A stretch of 64,000 bases of DNA, taken from NCBI RefSeq assembly GCF_030551875.1, contig NZ_JAUOZU010000003.1, forward strand, positions 62,001-126,000, in the 5' to 3' direction. Position 1 is the stretch's first letter. Every line of letters begins with the position of its first letter. A program made the position numbers and the translations under genes. Under the pieces are notes generated by a model. The model made no database searches, was not told the DNA's origin, and saw only the letters and a list, made by a program, of their open reading frames with translations. Shown here piece by piece: positions 36,349 to 47,163 of the stretch. This stretch comes from Fluviirhizobium alvei (lineage in GTDB: Bacteria; Pseudomonadota; Alphaproteobacteria; Rhizobiales; Rhizobiaceae).

Positions 36349-37395
36349 ATGGAAAGCCAGTCGAAATCGGCACCACGAATGGTGAGTGGTGTTTGCGTGG
36401 AGCCGGGGCTCTTCAGCCTGATGGAACGCGACCTGCCGCTTTCGGCCCCGGAAGGATGGGTTCTCGTCGATCTTGCCGCCGCCGGTATCTGCGGCACCGA
36501 CTATCATATCTTCGAAGGCAAGCACCCCTATCTCGAATATCCGCGCGTCATCGGACACGAACTGTCGGGCTATGTCGCCGAAGATACGGGCGATTGGAAA
36601 AAGGGCCAGCGGGTCGTCATCAACCCCTATATTGCCTGCGGCAAATGCCGGGCCTGCCGTCGCGGCAAGCCGAACTGTTGCATGGAAATCGGCGTTCTCG
36701 GCGTGCACCGCGATGGCGGCCTCTGCGAACGGATCGCGGTTCCTGCCGGCAATCTTTACGATGCCGCCAACCTTTCCGAACGCGATGCCGCACTCGTCGA
36801 GTTTCTCGCGATCGGGGCCCATGCTGTCCGGCGCTCGGAGGCGACTGAGGGCGACCGGGTGCTCGTGACCGGCGCCGGACCAATCGGCCTCGGAGCCGCC
36901 CTGTTTGCCCGGCTGGCAGGCGCCGAAGTGCATATGATGGATATGAGTGGCGAACGGCTCGAAGCGGCCCGCGCGTTCGGTTTCACGCATCTCCACCGGC
37001 CCGATCTTCCACTCCTCGTCGACGAACTGGCCGATGGTTTCGATGTTGTTTTCGATGCAACCGGCAATCCCAAGGCGATGGAAGCCGGCTTTGCCCATGT
37101 AGCCCATGGCGGCACCTATGTCCTCGTCTCGGTGATCAAGGGCGATCTGACCTTCTCCGACCCCGAATTCCACAAGCGCGAGATGAAGCTTGTCGGCAGC
37201 CGCAACGCCCAGACACCCGATTTCCTGCATGTGATGCAGGCGCTTTCATCCGGGGCAATCGATGGCGGCCAACTGGTCTCGACCGTGCTGACACTCGAGG
37301 AACTGCCACAGAAACTCCCCGTACTGGCCGCTGACCGCTCGAACCTGATCAAGGCGCTGGTTGCCCTGCCCGCCTGGGGATCGCGCCATGACTGA
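36349..37395 (+). CDS. Zinc-dependent alcohol dehydrogenase (L-galactonate/L-gulonate 5-dehydrogenase-like)
   Basis: A 348-aa medium-chain dehydrogenase. Catalytic Zn ligands lie in GICGTDYH and VIGHELSG; the structural Zn site is CGKCRACRRGKPNC. The Rossmann motif is VLVTGAGPIGLGAALFA. The closest types I recall are RspB/YjjN-like enzymes, among which YjjN (LgoD) oxidises L-galactonate to D-tagaturonate. That reaction would fit the neighbouring UxaB-like reductase, UxaA and KdgK, but it is inferred from context. A strong AGGAGG precedes the start. Confidence 0.85.
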   Translation: MESQSKSAPRMVSGVCVEPGLFSLMERDLPLSAPEGWVLVDLAAAGICGTDYHIFEGKHPYLEYPRVIGHELSGYVAEDTGDWKKGQRVVINPYIACGKCRACRRGKPNCCMEIGVLGVHRDGGLCERIAVPAGNLYDAANLSERDAALVEFLAIGAHAVRRSEATEGDRVLVTGAGPIGLGAALFARLAGAEVHMMDMSGERLEAARAFGFTHLHRPDLPLLVDELADGFDVVFDATGNPKAMEAGFAHVAHGGTYVLVSVIKGDLTFSDPEFHKREMKLVGSRNAQTPDFLHVMQALSSGAIDGGQLVSTVLTLEELPQKLPVLAADRSNLIKALVALPAWGSRHD

Positions 37396-38222
<827 letters not shown>

Positions 38223-38223
<1 letters not shown>

Positions 38224-39731
38224 TGGCGCCGAACCATATCGTCCTCGCAGAAACCGATGACGTGGCGATTGCGCTCGCCGATCTTGCCGCTGGCACGAAC
38301 GTGGCCGGGGTGACTGCGCGCGAATTCATCCCCCGCGCCCACAAGATCGCACTCCGGGACATCGCTGCGGGCGAGCGTGTCCGCCGCTACGGCCAGATCA
38401 TCGGCCAGGCCTCGCAGGCGATTGCCGCCGGTGCCCATGTTCATGTCCAGAATCTGGAGATGGCCCCCTATTCGGATACCGATACGGGAACCGCGATGGA
38501 AGCCAGCCTCGAGAAAAGACAGGATGTCCGGACCTTCATGGGCTATCACCGTCCCGATGGCCGGGTCGGCACCCGCAATTATCTCGGTGTGCTGACATCG
38601 GTGAACTGTTCGGGGTCAGTCGCCCGTTTCATCGCCGAGGAGGCCGAGAAAACCGACTGGTTCAAATCCCTCCGCAATGTCGATGGTATCGTTCCGATCG
38701 CCCATGGTAGCGGTTGCGGCATGAGCGGATCGGACGAGGGCTACCATACTTTGTTCCGAACGCTGCGCGGCTATGCCCGCCATCCCAATTTCGCCGGCAT
38801 CCTTCTGGTTGGCCTCGGCTGCGAGGTGATGCAGATCCCTGCTCTTCTCGGCAAGGGGCGGATGCGCCCCGACAACAATTTCCGCCATCTGACAATCCAG
38901 GAGAGCGGCGGCACGCGGGCAACGGTCGAGCGCGGACTTGAAGCGCTACGCGAGATGGCAGCGATCGCGGAGACCTGTCGGCGCGAACCCGCCCCCGTCT
39001 CCGAACTCGTCATCGGCATGCAATGTGGCGGCTCGGATGGCTATTCCGGCATCACGGCCAATCCCGCCCTCGGTGTCGCTTCCGATATCCTCGTTTCCTA
39101 TGGCGGCACGACCATCCTTTCCGAAACCTCGGAAATCTATGGCGCCGAGCATCTTCTCACCCGCCGCGCCGTCACCCCGGCGGTTGCCGAAAAACTCCTC
39201 GGGCGGATCCGCTGGTGGGAGGATTATGCGGCCCGAAACGGCGGCGAGATGAACAACAATCCAAGCCCCGGCAACAAGAAGGGCGGGCTCACGACCATCC
39301 TTGAAAAAAGCCTGGGCGCCGTCGCCAAGGGTGGTTCGGCGCCGCTTGAAGAGGTCTATCTCTATGGCGAGCCGATCGACAAGAAGGGCTTCGTCTTCAT
39401 GGATAGTCCCGGCTACGATCCCTGCTCGGTCACGGGCCAGGTCGCTTCGGGGGCGAACCTCATCGTCTTCACCACCGGCCGCGGTTCGGTCTCGGGCTAC
39501 AAGCCGGTGCCCTGCATCAAGATCGCGACGAATTCCGAAATGTATGGCCGGCTGAAGGATGACATGGACATCAATACCGGCGACATTCTCGAAGGCGTTT
39601 CGCTTGCCGAAAAGGGTGAGGAGATCTTCGAATCCTTCATCCGCGTCGCCTCAGGCGAAGAGACGAAATCGGAAACCCTCGGCTTCGGCGGCGTCGAATT
39701 CGTGCCCTGGCAGATCGGCGCGGTCATGTAG
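38223..39731 (+). CDS. uxaA: Altronate dehydratase family protein (UxaA)
   Basis: A 502-aa dehydratase, close in length to E. coli UxaA (about 495 aa), which turns D-altronate into 2-keto-3-deoxygluconate. An N-terminal SAF-type domain ([21 protein letters not shown]) is followed by GYHRPDGRVGTRNYLGVLTSVNCSGS, the metal-binding region GSGCGMSG, and MQCGGSDGYSGITANPALG. C-terminal MDSPGYDPCSVTGQVASGANLI is also typical. Relatives include galactarate and L-fuconate dehydratases, so the substrate is not fixed. Last gene of the cluster. Confidence 0.9.
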
Positions 39732-39864
39732 GACTGGCTGTCCCCGCTTGCGCCTGAACCGCCTCGGTCGCGACTTTGCGCGTCAAGCCGGCGCCGGTCT
39801 ATGGCAAGAGACGCGGATGGCAATATGGTTGCGCGCAAGTTTTTTTTGCAACCAAAATCATCCT

Positions 39865-40224
39865 ATGCCGCATCGTGCCCCGCCACCGGATCATCGCCAT
39901 TTCGCGCGCGCCATGCGCGATGATTCGACGCGTGCGGAAAACCTGCTCTGGCAACAGTTGCGCAATCGCCAGATTGGCGGCGTCAAATTCCGCCGCCAGG
40001 TTCCGATCGACGGCTCCATCGTCGACTTCATCTGTTTCGAGCGGCGGCTGATCATCGAGGTCGATGGCGGCCAGCATGCGGATAGCCAGTCCGACCTTAC
40101 GCGCGACGCCCATTTCCGCGCGGCGGGATTTCGGGTCATTCGTTTCTGGAATGACGAGATCGAAGACGTGCTCGATTTTGTCATTCTCCGGATTCTCGAT
40201 GTTCTGAAATCCGGGAACGGTTGA
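39865..40224 (+). CDS. DUF559 (Vsr-like endonuclease fold) protein
   Basis: A 119-aa protein with the DUF559 domain, related to very-short-patch-repair endonucleases. It reads ARAMRDDSTRAENLLWQQLRNRQIGGVKFRRQVPIDGSIVDF, then CFERRLIIEVDGGQHADSQSDLTRD and GFRVIRFWNDEI. The Asp-x-x-Cys-Phe-Glu...Glu-Val-Asp-Gly pattern fits the PD-(D/E)xK-type nuclease core. Such genes are widespread near mobile sequences. ATG 39865 gives the usual family start (MPHR...); its ribosome binding site is weak. A longer reading overlaps poorly conserved sequence. Confidence 0.85.
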   Translation: MPHRAPPPDHRHFARAMRDDSTRAENLLWQQLRNRQIGGVKFRRQVPIDGSIVDFICFERRLIIEVDGGQHADSQSDLTRDAHFRAAGFRVIRFWNDEIEDVLDFVILRILDVLKSGNG

Positions 40225-40284
40225 AGCCCCCTCACCAAGCGGGTCCATCCAATTACCCGCAAGGGCAATGATCGACAGCGAATT

Positions 40285-40564
40285 ACCCCTCACCAAGCGC
40301 GTCCAGCATTCGACTTCGTCTCATGCGGACTTGCTATCCTCTCCCGCAAGGGGAGAGGTAGGTGCCACGCCCGCCGATCCAACTTGTGGCAAAATTGGCG
40401 CCACGGGTTTACCTCTCCCCTTGCGGGAGAGGCTTGGCAGCGGCCGGCGAAGCCGGACAAAACAACAATGTTGTTTTGAGCGAACAAGGCCAGAGCGCGA
40501 ACCGTGCGAGGGCAAAAAGGCTGGCTGAACGAAGTGAAGCCTTAGCCGCAGTTGGTGAGGGGTG
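40285..40564 (+). repeat. MITE-like repeat, copy 1
   Basis: A 280-base element bounded by inverted ends ACCCCTCACCAA / TTGGTGAGGGGT. It holds the internal palindromes CTCTCCCGCAAGGGGAGAG and ACAACAATGTTGTT. It is nearly identical to copy 2 over the first 230 bases. TA stands at its left border and TG at the right. A truncated third left end (CCCCTCACCAAGCGGGTCC, from 40228) lies just upstream. No ORF of its own is convincing. The 40225-40567 stretch contains nothing else. Confidence 0.8.
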
Positions 40565-40567
40565 AAA

Positions 40568-40750
40568 TCACGAGGGATTGCAATTCATACCGTTACGTCG
40601 GGCGTTGGATTCGCAATCAGAACGATTGCTGTACCCTTGGCTTGATGCGCCGACGATCCGACCATTGGGGGCAGTACGCCGCCAGCGCCAACCATCGTTG
40701 GCTTGATAGATTTCCCAGGTATCTCCGTTTGTATCCTTGCATGTTGCCAT
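40568..40750 (-). CDS. YegP-like (DUF1508) small protein
   Basis: A 60-aa protein, MATCKDTNGDTWEIYQANDGWRWR-type start, then TAPNGRIVGASSQGYSNRSDCESNARRNG. The order W-x-[IF]-Y-x(5)-G-[WY]-x-W followed by N-G-[RQ]-x-[IV]-x-[AS]-S-x-G-[YF] is that of a single YegP/DUF1508 repeat. Function unknown. A GGGAGAGAGAC site precedes ATG 40750. It lies between two direct copies of a MITE-like repeat, and the stop is three bases from the end of copy 1. Confidence 0.75.
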   Translation of the reverse strand: MATCKDTNGDTWEIYQANDGWRWRRTAPNGRIVGASSQGYSNRSDCESNARRNGMNCNPS

Positions 40751-40857
40751 GTCTCTCTCCCACATTTGCGAACCTATAAACGCTCTGAGAAATGCGGCAG
40801 GTCTAGAAACCAATCACACGGCTGGATTGCAGTCGAAAAGTGTGGCGTGGGCAATCT

Positions 40858-41138
40858 ACCCCTCACCAAGCGCGTCCAGCATTCGACTTCGTCTCATGCG
40901 GACTTGCTATCCTCTCCCACAAGGGGAGAGGTAGAGTGCCACGCTCGCCGATCCAACTTGTGGCAAGGTTGGCGCCACGGGTTTACCTCTCCCCTTGCGG
41001 GAGAGGCTTGGCAGCGGCCGGCGAAGCCGGACAAAACAACAATGTTGTTTTGAGCGAACAAGGCCGGAGCGCGAACCGTGCGAGGGCAAAAAGGGCCGGG
41101 TGAGCAACGCGAACCCTTGGCCGAAGTTGGTGAGGGGT
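40858..41138 (+). repeat. MITE-like repeat, copy 2
   Basis: A 281-base element in the same orientation as copy 1, with the same inverted ends and TA dinucleotides on both sides (CTACCCCTC...GAGGGGTAAC). The TA flanks suggest insertion at TA, as for IS630/mariner-type transposases. The last 50 bases have diverged from copy 1. No transposase gene is nearby. Confidence 0.8.
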
Positions 41139-41143
41139 AACGT

Positions 41144-41179
41144 AAAAAATGCGAAAGGCGGGCCAAAGCGGCCCGCCTT
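41144..41179 (-). terminator. Terminator after nrdJ
   Basis: On the minus strand AAGGCGGGCC pairs with GGCCCGCCTT around a 5-base loop and is followed by TTTCGCATTTTTT. It begins about 28 bases past the nrdJ stop. A convincing intrinsic terminator. Confidence 0.85.
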
Positions 41180-41206
41180 CCTGATCTACATTAATCGCAG
41201 CGGGCC

Positions 41207-44200
41207 TCAGCTGCAGCCGCTCGTCGCGCCGCAGGTGTCGCACTTCTCGCAGGTGCCGTTGCGCACCATGGTGAAGTTCTGGCACTCGGTACACATATTG
41301 CCGGTGTAACCCTGCATGATCGAGCGGGCGCGGCGTTCCGAAGCAATCGATTTGGCGTCCGACTTGGCGGCAGCGGCGTCGGCTGCGGCCTTGTCCGAGA
41401 AGATCTCGGTGTCGGTTTCGGTTGCAGCGATCTCTTCGGCGAATTCCGCCTGCTTTTCCTCGTAGTCGCGGCGGAAAGCCACGATTTCCGAGGTCGAGAC
41501 CGCGGTAGCAGTTTCGAGCTTGCGCGCAGCCGAGCCCGAGAAGGTTGCAACCGATCCGCTCGAAGAAGCCCGCGCCGGTGCACCGGTCGCAGCTCCCTTG
41601 GATTCGCCGGCCGGACCATGGGCACTCGATACCAGCATCGGCTTGTGGCCGCGCGTCCAGCCGGTCGAGAACGGGTTGGTCTTGCCTTCCTGGATGCCCT
41701 TGCCGAGTGCGGTCGAAGCGAAATCCGACGTATCGACATGGGCGAGATCGTTGCGGCTCAGATAGGAGACGGCGAGCTCGCGGAAGACATAGTCGAGGAT
41801 CGAGGTGGCGTTCTTGATCGCATCATTGCCGATGACGATGCCGGCCGGCTCGAACTTGGTGAAGGTGAAGGCCTCGACATATTCCTCGAGCGGCACGCCA
41901 TATTGCAGGCCGAGCGAGATGGCGATGGCGAAATTGTTCATCATCGCCCGGAAGGCGGCACCTTCCTTGTGCATGTCGATGAAGATTTCGCCCAGACGGC
42001 CGTCGCCGAATTCGCCGGTGCGCAGATAGACCTTGTGGCCACCGATCACCGCCTTCTGGGTATAGCCCTGGCGGCGGTTCGGCAGTTTCTCGCGTTCGCG
42101 GCTGACGCGTTCGATCACCCGCTCGACGATCTTTTCGGTGATCTGCACCGCCTGCGCAGCCTGCGGCTGCGCCAGCAGTTCCTCGACCGTATCCTCATCC
42201 GCCTCATCCTCGATCAGTGAGGCATTGAGCGGCTGCGAGAGCTTCGAACCGTCGCGATAGAGTGCGTTTGCCTTGAGGCCGAGCTTCCAGGAGAGCATGT
42301 AGGCGCTCTTGCAATCCTCGACGGTGGCGTCGTTCGGCATGTTGATCGTCTTGGAAATCGCACCCGAGATGAAGGGCTGTGCCGCTGCCATCATGCGGAT
42401 ATGGCTTTCCACCGACAGATAGCGCTTGCCGATCTTGCCGCACGGATTGGCGCAATCGAAGACCGGCAGATGTTCCTTCTTCAGGTGCGGGGCACCTTCC
42501 AGCGTCATCGCACCGCAGACATGGATGTTGGCCGCTTCGATTTCCTTCTTCGAGAAACCGACATGGTCGAGCAGGTTGAAATCGATCGCATTCATCTGCT
42601 CGTCGGAAACGCCCAGCACATCCCGGAGGAATTCGGCACCGAGCGTCCACTGGTTGAAGACGAACTTGATGTCGAAAGCCTGCTTGAGGGCGGCATTGAC
42701 GGTTTCGATCTTGTCGTCGGTAAAGCCGCGCGCCTTGAGCGAGCCCGGATTGACGCCCGGCGCCTGGTTGAGATTGCCGTGACCGACGGCATAGGCCTCG
42801 ATTTCGGCAATCTGGCTTTCCGAATAGCCGAGCGAACGGAGCGCTTCGGGAACCGCACGGTTGATGATCTTGAAATAGCCGCCACCGGCGAGCTTCTTGA
42901 ACTTCACGAGCGCGAAGTCGGGCTCGATGCCGGTCGTGTCGCAATCCATCACCAGACCGATCGTGCCGGTCGGCGCGATCACCGAGACCTGCGCATTGCG
43001 GTAGCCGTGCTTTTCGCCGAGTTCGAGCGCCTTGTCCCAGGCAGCCTTGGCATGGTCGATCAGCGTCTGGTCGGGGCATTCGTCATGGATCAGCGCCACC
43101 GGATCGACCGACAGGCCCTCATAGCCGGACTTGACGGCATGGGCAGCACGGCGGTGATTGCGGATCACGCGCAGCATGTTGTCGCGGTTCGGTTCGAACT
43201 GCGGGAACGTGCCGAGTTCGGCCGCCATTTCGGCCGAGGTCGCATAGCAGACGCCGGTCATGATGGCGGTGAGAGCGCCACCGAGCGCACGGCCTTCCTT
43301 GGAGTCGTAAGGAATGCCCGACGACATCAGAAGACCGCCGATATTGGCATAACCGAGGCCGAGCGTGCGGTATTCGTAGGAGAGTTCGGCAATCCGCTTG
43401 GACGGGAACTGCGCCATCATCACCGAAATTTCGAGAACGACGGTCCAGAGGCGGACGGCATGTTCATAGGCTGCCACATCGATCCGGCCATCCGCACCCT
43501 TGAACTGCATCAGGTTCAGCGAGGCGAGATTGCAGGCCGTGTCATCGAGGAACATATATTCCGAGCACGGGTTGGAGGCGCGGATCGGGCCGGCCGCCGG
43601 GCAGGTGTGCCAGTCGTTCATCGTCGTGTTGAAATGCAGGCCCGGATCGGCCGAAGCCCAGGCGGCGTAGGAAATCGATTCCCACAGGTCGCGCGCCTTC
43701 AGCGTCTTCATCACCTTGCCGTCCTTGCGGGCGGTCAGGTTCCAGACATCGTCGCGCTCGACGGCGCGCAGGAAGTCATCCTTGATCGAGACGGAATTGT
43801 TGGAATTCTGGCCCGAGACGGTGAGATAGGCTTCCGAATCCCAATCCGTGTCGTAGGTCTTGAATTCCATATCCTTGTAGCCCTGGCGGGCGAACTGGAT
43901 CACGCGGCCGATATAGTTTTCCGGCACCATCGATGCCTTGGCATCCTTGATGGCGCGCTTGAGCGCCGGGTTCTGCTTGGGGTCGTAGCAGGCGTCATTG
44001 TCGGCCTCGCAATTGACGCAGGCCTTCATGATGGCCTTGAGGTGCTTGGCAACCAGCTTGGAGCCGGTGACAAGCGCCGCCACCTTCTGCTCTTCCTTGA
44101 CCTTCCAGTTGATGTAGTCCTCGATATCCGGATGGTCGATATCGACCACCACCATCTTGGCCGCACGACGGGTGGTGCCACCCGACTTGATGGCGCCAGC

Positions 44201-44992
44201 CGCGCGGTCGCCGATCTTGAGGAAGCTCATCAGGCCCGACGAACGACCGCCGCCCGACAGTTTCTCGCCTTCGGCGCGCAGCGAGGAGAAGTTCGAACCG
44301 GTGCCCGAACCATATTTGAACAGGCGCGCCTCGCGCACCCAGAGATCCATGATGCCGCCCTCGTTGACGAGATCATCATCGACCGACTGGATGAAGCAGG
44401 CATGCGGCTGCGGATGTTCATAGGCCGACTTCGACTTCACCAGCTTGCCGGTGAAGGGATCGACATAGAAATGGCCCTGCCCCGGTCCGTCAATGCCATA
44501 GGCCCAATGCAGGCCGGTGTTGAACCATTGCGGCGAGTTCGGCGCCACGCGCTGGGTGGCGAGCATATAGGCAAGTTCGTCACGGAACGTGCGCGCATCG
44601 TCCTCGGAGGTGAAATAGCCACCCTTCCAGCCCCAGTAGGTCCAGGTGCCGGCGAGACGATCGAAAACCTGGCGCGCATCGATTTCAGAACCATACTGCT
44701 CGTCCTTCGGCAGCTTGGCGAGCGCTTCCTTGTCGGCTTCCGAACGCCAGAGCCACGACGGAACGTCATTTTCCTCAACGCGCTTCAGCGCCTTCGGCAC
44801 GCCGGCCTTGCGGAAATACTTCTGGGCGAGAATGTCGGCAGCCACCTGGCTGAACTGTTCCGGCACCTGGATATCGGCAAGCCGGAAAACCACGGATCCG
44901 TCCGGATTGCGGATCTCGCTGGTCGCGGTCCGGAATGGCACAGCTTCGTAAGCGCTCTTCCCGGCTTCAGTGAAACGTCTCTCAATGCGCAT
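41207..44992 (-). CDS. nrdJ: Adenosylcobalamin-dependent (class II) ribonucleotide reductase
   Basis: A 1261-aa enzyme that makes deoxyribonucleotides with coenzyme B12 in the cytosol. Active-site regions seen: [22 protein letters not shown] (radical-site Cys and Asn/Glu area), [19 protein letters not shown], and the C-terminal Cys-rich tail [23 protein letters not shown] used for thioredoxin-type re-reduction or zinc. Length is that of the long rhizobial form. I chose ATG 44992, seven bases after AAGGGG; a TTG two codons upstream is also in frame. A 730-base upstream gap holds two NrdR-like boxes, so repression by NrdR is likely. A terminator follows. Confidence 0.96.
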   Translation of the reverse strand: MRIERRFTEAGKSAYEAVPFRTATSEIRNPDGSVVFRLADIQVPEQFSQVAADILAQKYFRKAGVPKALKRVEENDVPSWLWRSEADKEALAKLPKDEQYGSEIDARQVFDRLAGTWTYWGWKGGYFTSEDDARTFRDELAYMLATQRVAPNSPQWFNTGLHWAYGIDGPGQGHFYVDPFTGKLVKSKSAYEHPQPHACFIQSVDDDLVNEGGIMDLWVREARLFKYGSGTGSNFSSLRAEGEKLSGGGRSSGLMSFLKIGDRAAGAIKSGGTTRRAAKMVVVDIDHPDIEDYINWKVKEEQKVAALVTGSKLVAKHLKAIMKACVNCEADNDACYDPKQNPALKRAIKDAKASMVPENYIGRVIQFARQGYKDMEFKTYDTDWDSEAYLTVSGQNSNNSVSIKDDFLRAVERDDVWNLTARKDGKVMKTLKARDLWESISYAAWASADPGLHFNTTMNDWHTCPAAGPIRASNPCSEYMFLDDTACNLASLNLMQFKGADGRIDVAAYEHAVRLWTVVLEISVMMAQFPSKRIAELSYEYRTLGLGYANIGGLLMSSGIPYDSKEGRALGGALTAIMTGVCYATSAEMAAELGTFPQFEPNRDNMLRVIRNHRRAAHAVKSGYEGLSVDPVALIHDECPDQTLIDHAKAAWDKALELGEKHGYRNAQVSVIAPTGTIGLVMDCDTTGIEPDFALVKFKKLAGGGYFKIINRAVPEALRSLGYSESQIAEIEAYAVGHGNLNQAPGVNPGSLKARGFTDDKIETVNAALKQAFDIKFVFNQWTLGAEFLRDVLGVSDEQMNAIDFNLLDHVGFSKKEIEAANIHVCGAMTLEGAPHLKKEHLPVFDCANPCGKIGKRYLSVESHIRMMAAAQPFISGAISKTINMPNDATVEDCKSAYMLSWKLGLKANALYRDGSKLSQPLNASLIEDEADEDTVEELLAQPQAAQAVQITEKIVERVIERVSREREKLPNRRQGYTQKAVIGGHKVYLRTGEFGDGRLGEIFIDMHKEGAAFRAMMNNFAIAISLGLQYGVPLEEYVEAFTFTKFEPAGIVIGNDAIKNATSILDYVFRELAVSYLSRNDLAHVDTSDFASTALGKGIQEGKTNPFSTGWTRGHKPMLVSSAHGPAGESKGAATGAPARASSSGSVATFSGSAARKLETATAVSTSEIVAFRRDYEEKQAEFAEEIAATETDTEIFSDKAAADAAAAKSDAKSIASERRARSIMQGYTGNMCTECQNFTMVRNGTCEKCDTCGATSGCS

Positions 44993-45145
44993 CTTCAATC
45001 CCCTTGACTGCGGTTCGTGCCAGAAGGCACGGAAATATCGTTCCGGCAGTCGGTGTGTCTCTCACCGTTTGGCCGGGCCCCTAGCTTCCATGTTCGGGAA
45101 ACCTGTTTCTGGCTACCCTGTATCTGGTGGGATCTTCGGCCGCAA

Positions 45146-45161
45146 ACACTAAATATAGTAT
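45146..45161. promoter_or_regulatory. NrdR box 1
   Basis: ACACTAAATATAGTAT matches the NrdR consensus ACACwATATATwGTGT at 14 of 16 positions, 154 bases upstream of the nrdJ start. NrdR represses ribonucleotide reductase genes when dATP/ATP is bound. Confidence 0.75.
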
Positions 45162-45389
45162 TAAACAGCTTTTATCGCCACTCTCTTTTTCATGTTCCGG
45201 GACACAAAAAAGGACAGCGAATACCTGCGTCGGAATCCGTCAAAATTCGGATTTCCAGCGTTTCATTCCTATCAATTTTCATGATGAGGATCGATCCTCG
45301 TTACACATCGATCCTGTCGCCGCCGCAACGGTCCCATTAACATCCAGGCCACTGATTCCGTCAAGGGCTCGTCTATGAAGGAATTATTA

Positions 45390-45405
45390 ACACCAGATAT
45401 TGTGT
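45390..45405. promoter_or_regulatory. NrdR box 2
   Basis: ACACCAGATATTGTGT is a second good NrdR-like site with intact ACAC/GTGT ends. It lies 244 bases from box 1, far more than the 15-16 base spacing usual for paired boxes. Confidence 0.6.
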
Positions 45406-45413
45406 GCGCAGCA

Positions 45414-45422
45414 TGTGGATAA
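45414..45422 (-). promoter_or_regulatory. DnaA box
   Basis: TGTGGATAA is the exact complement of the consensus DnaA box TTATCCACA. It stands nine bases from NrdR box 2; a near-match (ATATCCACC) occurs about 75 bases further. DnaA boxes also precede nrd genes in other bacteria. Confidence 0.5.
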
Positions 45423-45728
45423 GAGGGACAAACCGGAAGTGCTTATAAAAGCTGGCAAATGCGCAACACTGTTCGGCCCGACCGACGGTTGTTGACGAAA
45501 TATCCACCGCAAAACAAAATTTTTTTGGCAGTTTGCAATTCCCTCTTCCCTCTGCTGGCAAGCTGTGAAGCAAAAAGAGCATCCGATTCGTTTGCCCGAA
45601 TTCCGCAGAATCCATACAGGAACCACGGCCGGATGACCGGGCAGCGCGGGAGTGATTGGCAGCGCCGACATTCAAAAGGACCAAGCTAGCCGGTTGAGGA
45701 TTATCCTCATTTCGAACTGGCCCGGTTA

Positions 45729-46361
45729 TCACAACTGATCGAGATTGATCCCGAACGACACCGCCCCGATCGGGATGCCCTTCTCGTTGGTGATCGTTAT
45801 CGAGGCTTGCGATTGCAGCATCTGGGACGATTGGTCCTGCGTCGGCTCTTCGATGACGAAGCCTTCGCTCCCCTCTCCAACCGTTTTCCGGAACTTAGGC
45901 TCGTCGCCCTGCCAGTAGTCGGACGTCACATCGCTGATGGCGACATTCAGCCCGCGCCCATCCATGACGATGATCTCGGTTATGGCGCCGCCTGCCTCTT
46001 CCTGCTTTTCCCGCAGGAAATCGGCAAGCTTGTTCCTCAGGACACTATCGATCAGCGGATGGGTGTCGCTTTCGAGTTCGAGTTGCCAGGTCTTGTCTAA
46101 ATCGACAAAGTCGAATGACGTATATTCCGCCGTTTTCTTGTTCTGCTCCCGGATCGCATTCACAAGCCGCGGGTCGCTCAACCAGGGACGGATACGGGTC
46201 TCGACATAATGGCGGATCAACCGTACATGCAGTTCTTCCCCTGAACCGGCAAAGGCCGGCGGCGAGCCGAGCAGCAGCGCAAGCGCCACCAACCGGAACA
46301 ATCGCTCCAACTTGCGGAACCGGCCGGACACGCTCAGGACATGGCATTCACATTTACGCAT
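45729..46361 (-). CDS. Secreted sensor-domain (PDC/Cache-like) protein
   Basis: A 210-aa protein with a signal peptide (LERLFRLVALALLLGSPPAFAGS). The mature part reads like a PDC/Cache sensor domain standing alone: FVDLDKTWQLELESDTHPL, ITEIIVMDGRGLNVAISDVTSDYWQGDEPKF, then SQMLQSQASITITNEKGIPIGAVSFGINLDQL. Such domains usually sit in front of kinases or chemoreceptors; here there is no membrane-spanning C terminus, so it is probably periplasmic. Function unknown. ATG 46361 puts the signal at the N terminus; ATG 46385 is also possible. Confidence 0.75.
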   Translation of the reverse strand: MRKCECHVLSVSGRFRKLERLFRLVALALLLGSPPAFAGSGEELHVRLIRHYVETRIRPWLSDPRLVNAIREQNKKTAEYTSFDFVDLDKTWQLELESDTHPLIDSVLRNKLADFLREKQEEAGGAITEIIVMDGRGLNVAISDVTSDYWQGDEPKFRKTVGEGSEGFVIEEPTQDQSSQMLQSQASITITNEKGIPIGAVSFGINLDQL

Positions 46362-46451
46362 CGGATCCGCATCGCCACACGCCATTCAAGGCAACGATTT
46401 GACCAGTGAAACTCTATGCGAATTCTAATGTCCTGATGTTTAGATTTTCCT

Positions 46452-46490
46452 AATTATAAAAACGCGGGCCACAATTTCATGCAGCCCGCG
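46452..46490 (-). terminator. Terminator after gpt
   Basis: On the minus strand CGCGGGC pairs with GCCCGCG around a 14-base loop, followed by TTTTTATAATTA. It is 38 bases past the gpt stop. Confidence 0.8.
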
Positions 46491-46527
46491 AAGAACAGGA
46501 GAAATGGAATTGCTGCCCGGGGCGCAA

Positions 46528-47025
46528 TCAGCCCTTATGGCCCTTGGCGATCGGCTCCTGGTAGGTAAAGCCCATGTCCCACGGGAAATAGATCCAGGTA
46601 TCCTGGCTGACTTCGGTGACGAACGTATCGATCGTCGGAACGCCCTTCGGCTTGGCATAGACGCAGGCGAAATGCGCCTTCGGCAGCATGGCGCGCACTT
46701 CCGCCGCCGTCTTGCCGGTATCGGTCAGGTCGTCGACCACCAGAACGCCCTCGCCGCCATCGGTCAGCAGGCTTTCGGAAATGCCCTTGAGAAGGTTCAT
46801 TTCGCCCTGGTTCACATAGTCATGATAAGAGGCGATGCAGACCGTCTCGATGAGACGGATGTTGAGTTCGCGCGAAATGATCGCCGCCGGCACCAGACCG
46901 CCGCGGGTGATGCAGACGATGGCGCGGAAATCCTGCTTGAGGCCGGCAAGGCGCCAGGCAAGCGCGCGGGCATCGCGGTGGAACTGATCCCAGGAAACGG
47001 GAAAGGCTTTTTCGGGAAGCGACAT
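46528..47025 (-). CDS. gpt: Xanthine phosphoribosyltransferase
   Basis: A 165-aa purine salvage enzyme that joins xanthine or guanine to PRPP. The PRPP loop is [21 protein letters not shown] at about residues 90-110; N-terminal [16 protein letters not shown] and [22 protein letters not shown] fit the Gpt family. A Gpt-like C-terminal [10 protein letters not shown] is also present. ATG 47025 follows GGAGCAAGATCG. The longer frame upstream has no support. Confidence 0.94.
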   Translation of the reverse strand: MSLPEKAFPVSWDQFHRDARALAWRLAGLKQDFRAIVCITRGGLVPAAIISRELNIRLIETVCIASYHDYVNQGEMNLLKGISESLLTDGGEGVLVVDDLTDTGKTAAEVRAMLPKAHFACVYAKPKGVPTIDTFVTEVSQDTWIYFPWDMGFTYQEPIAKGHKG

Positions 47026-47163
47026 CGATCTTGCTCCATTGCACGGCTGGCGGCCCGAATGGCGCAAACCGGTGGCTGACTGTAAGGCGATAGCGTGTGC
47101 CATTACTAAAACATCGCTATCGCGTCCAGTGGCTAGCCACCAGCTATCGATTGGATTGCCGGA

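Larger units (their letters stand above)
44993..45728. other. Long non-coding region upstream of nrdJ
   Basis: A 736-base gap. It contains two NrdR-like boxes, a perfect DnaA box and a perfect 15-base palindrome TGAGGATTATCCTCA at 45695-45709 just past the next gene's stop. The composition is more AT-rich than surrounding genes. Small open frames exist but none has a plausible start or protein-like composition. No RNA gene was recognised. Confidence 0.6.

Noticed and set aside
42401-45007. 868-aa open frame on the plus strand opposite nrdJ
   Set aside because: It is a mirror of a high-GC coding region; nrdJ motifs on the minus strand are unmistakable and the opposite frame has no recognisable domain.
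45000-45400. Cobalamin riboswitch upstream of the B12-dependent nrdJ
   Set aside because: The only GCCACTG-like box is on the wrong strand and no other B12-riboswitch core was found; NrdR-like boxes explain the region better.
45373-45732. 119-aa open frame upstream of nrdJ
   Set aside because: It covers the NrdR and DnaA boxes, has an unusual composition and no ribosome binding site.
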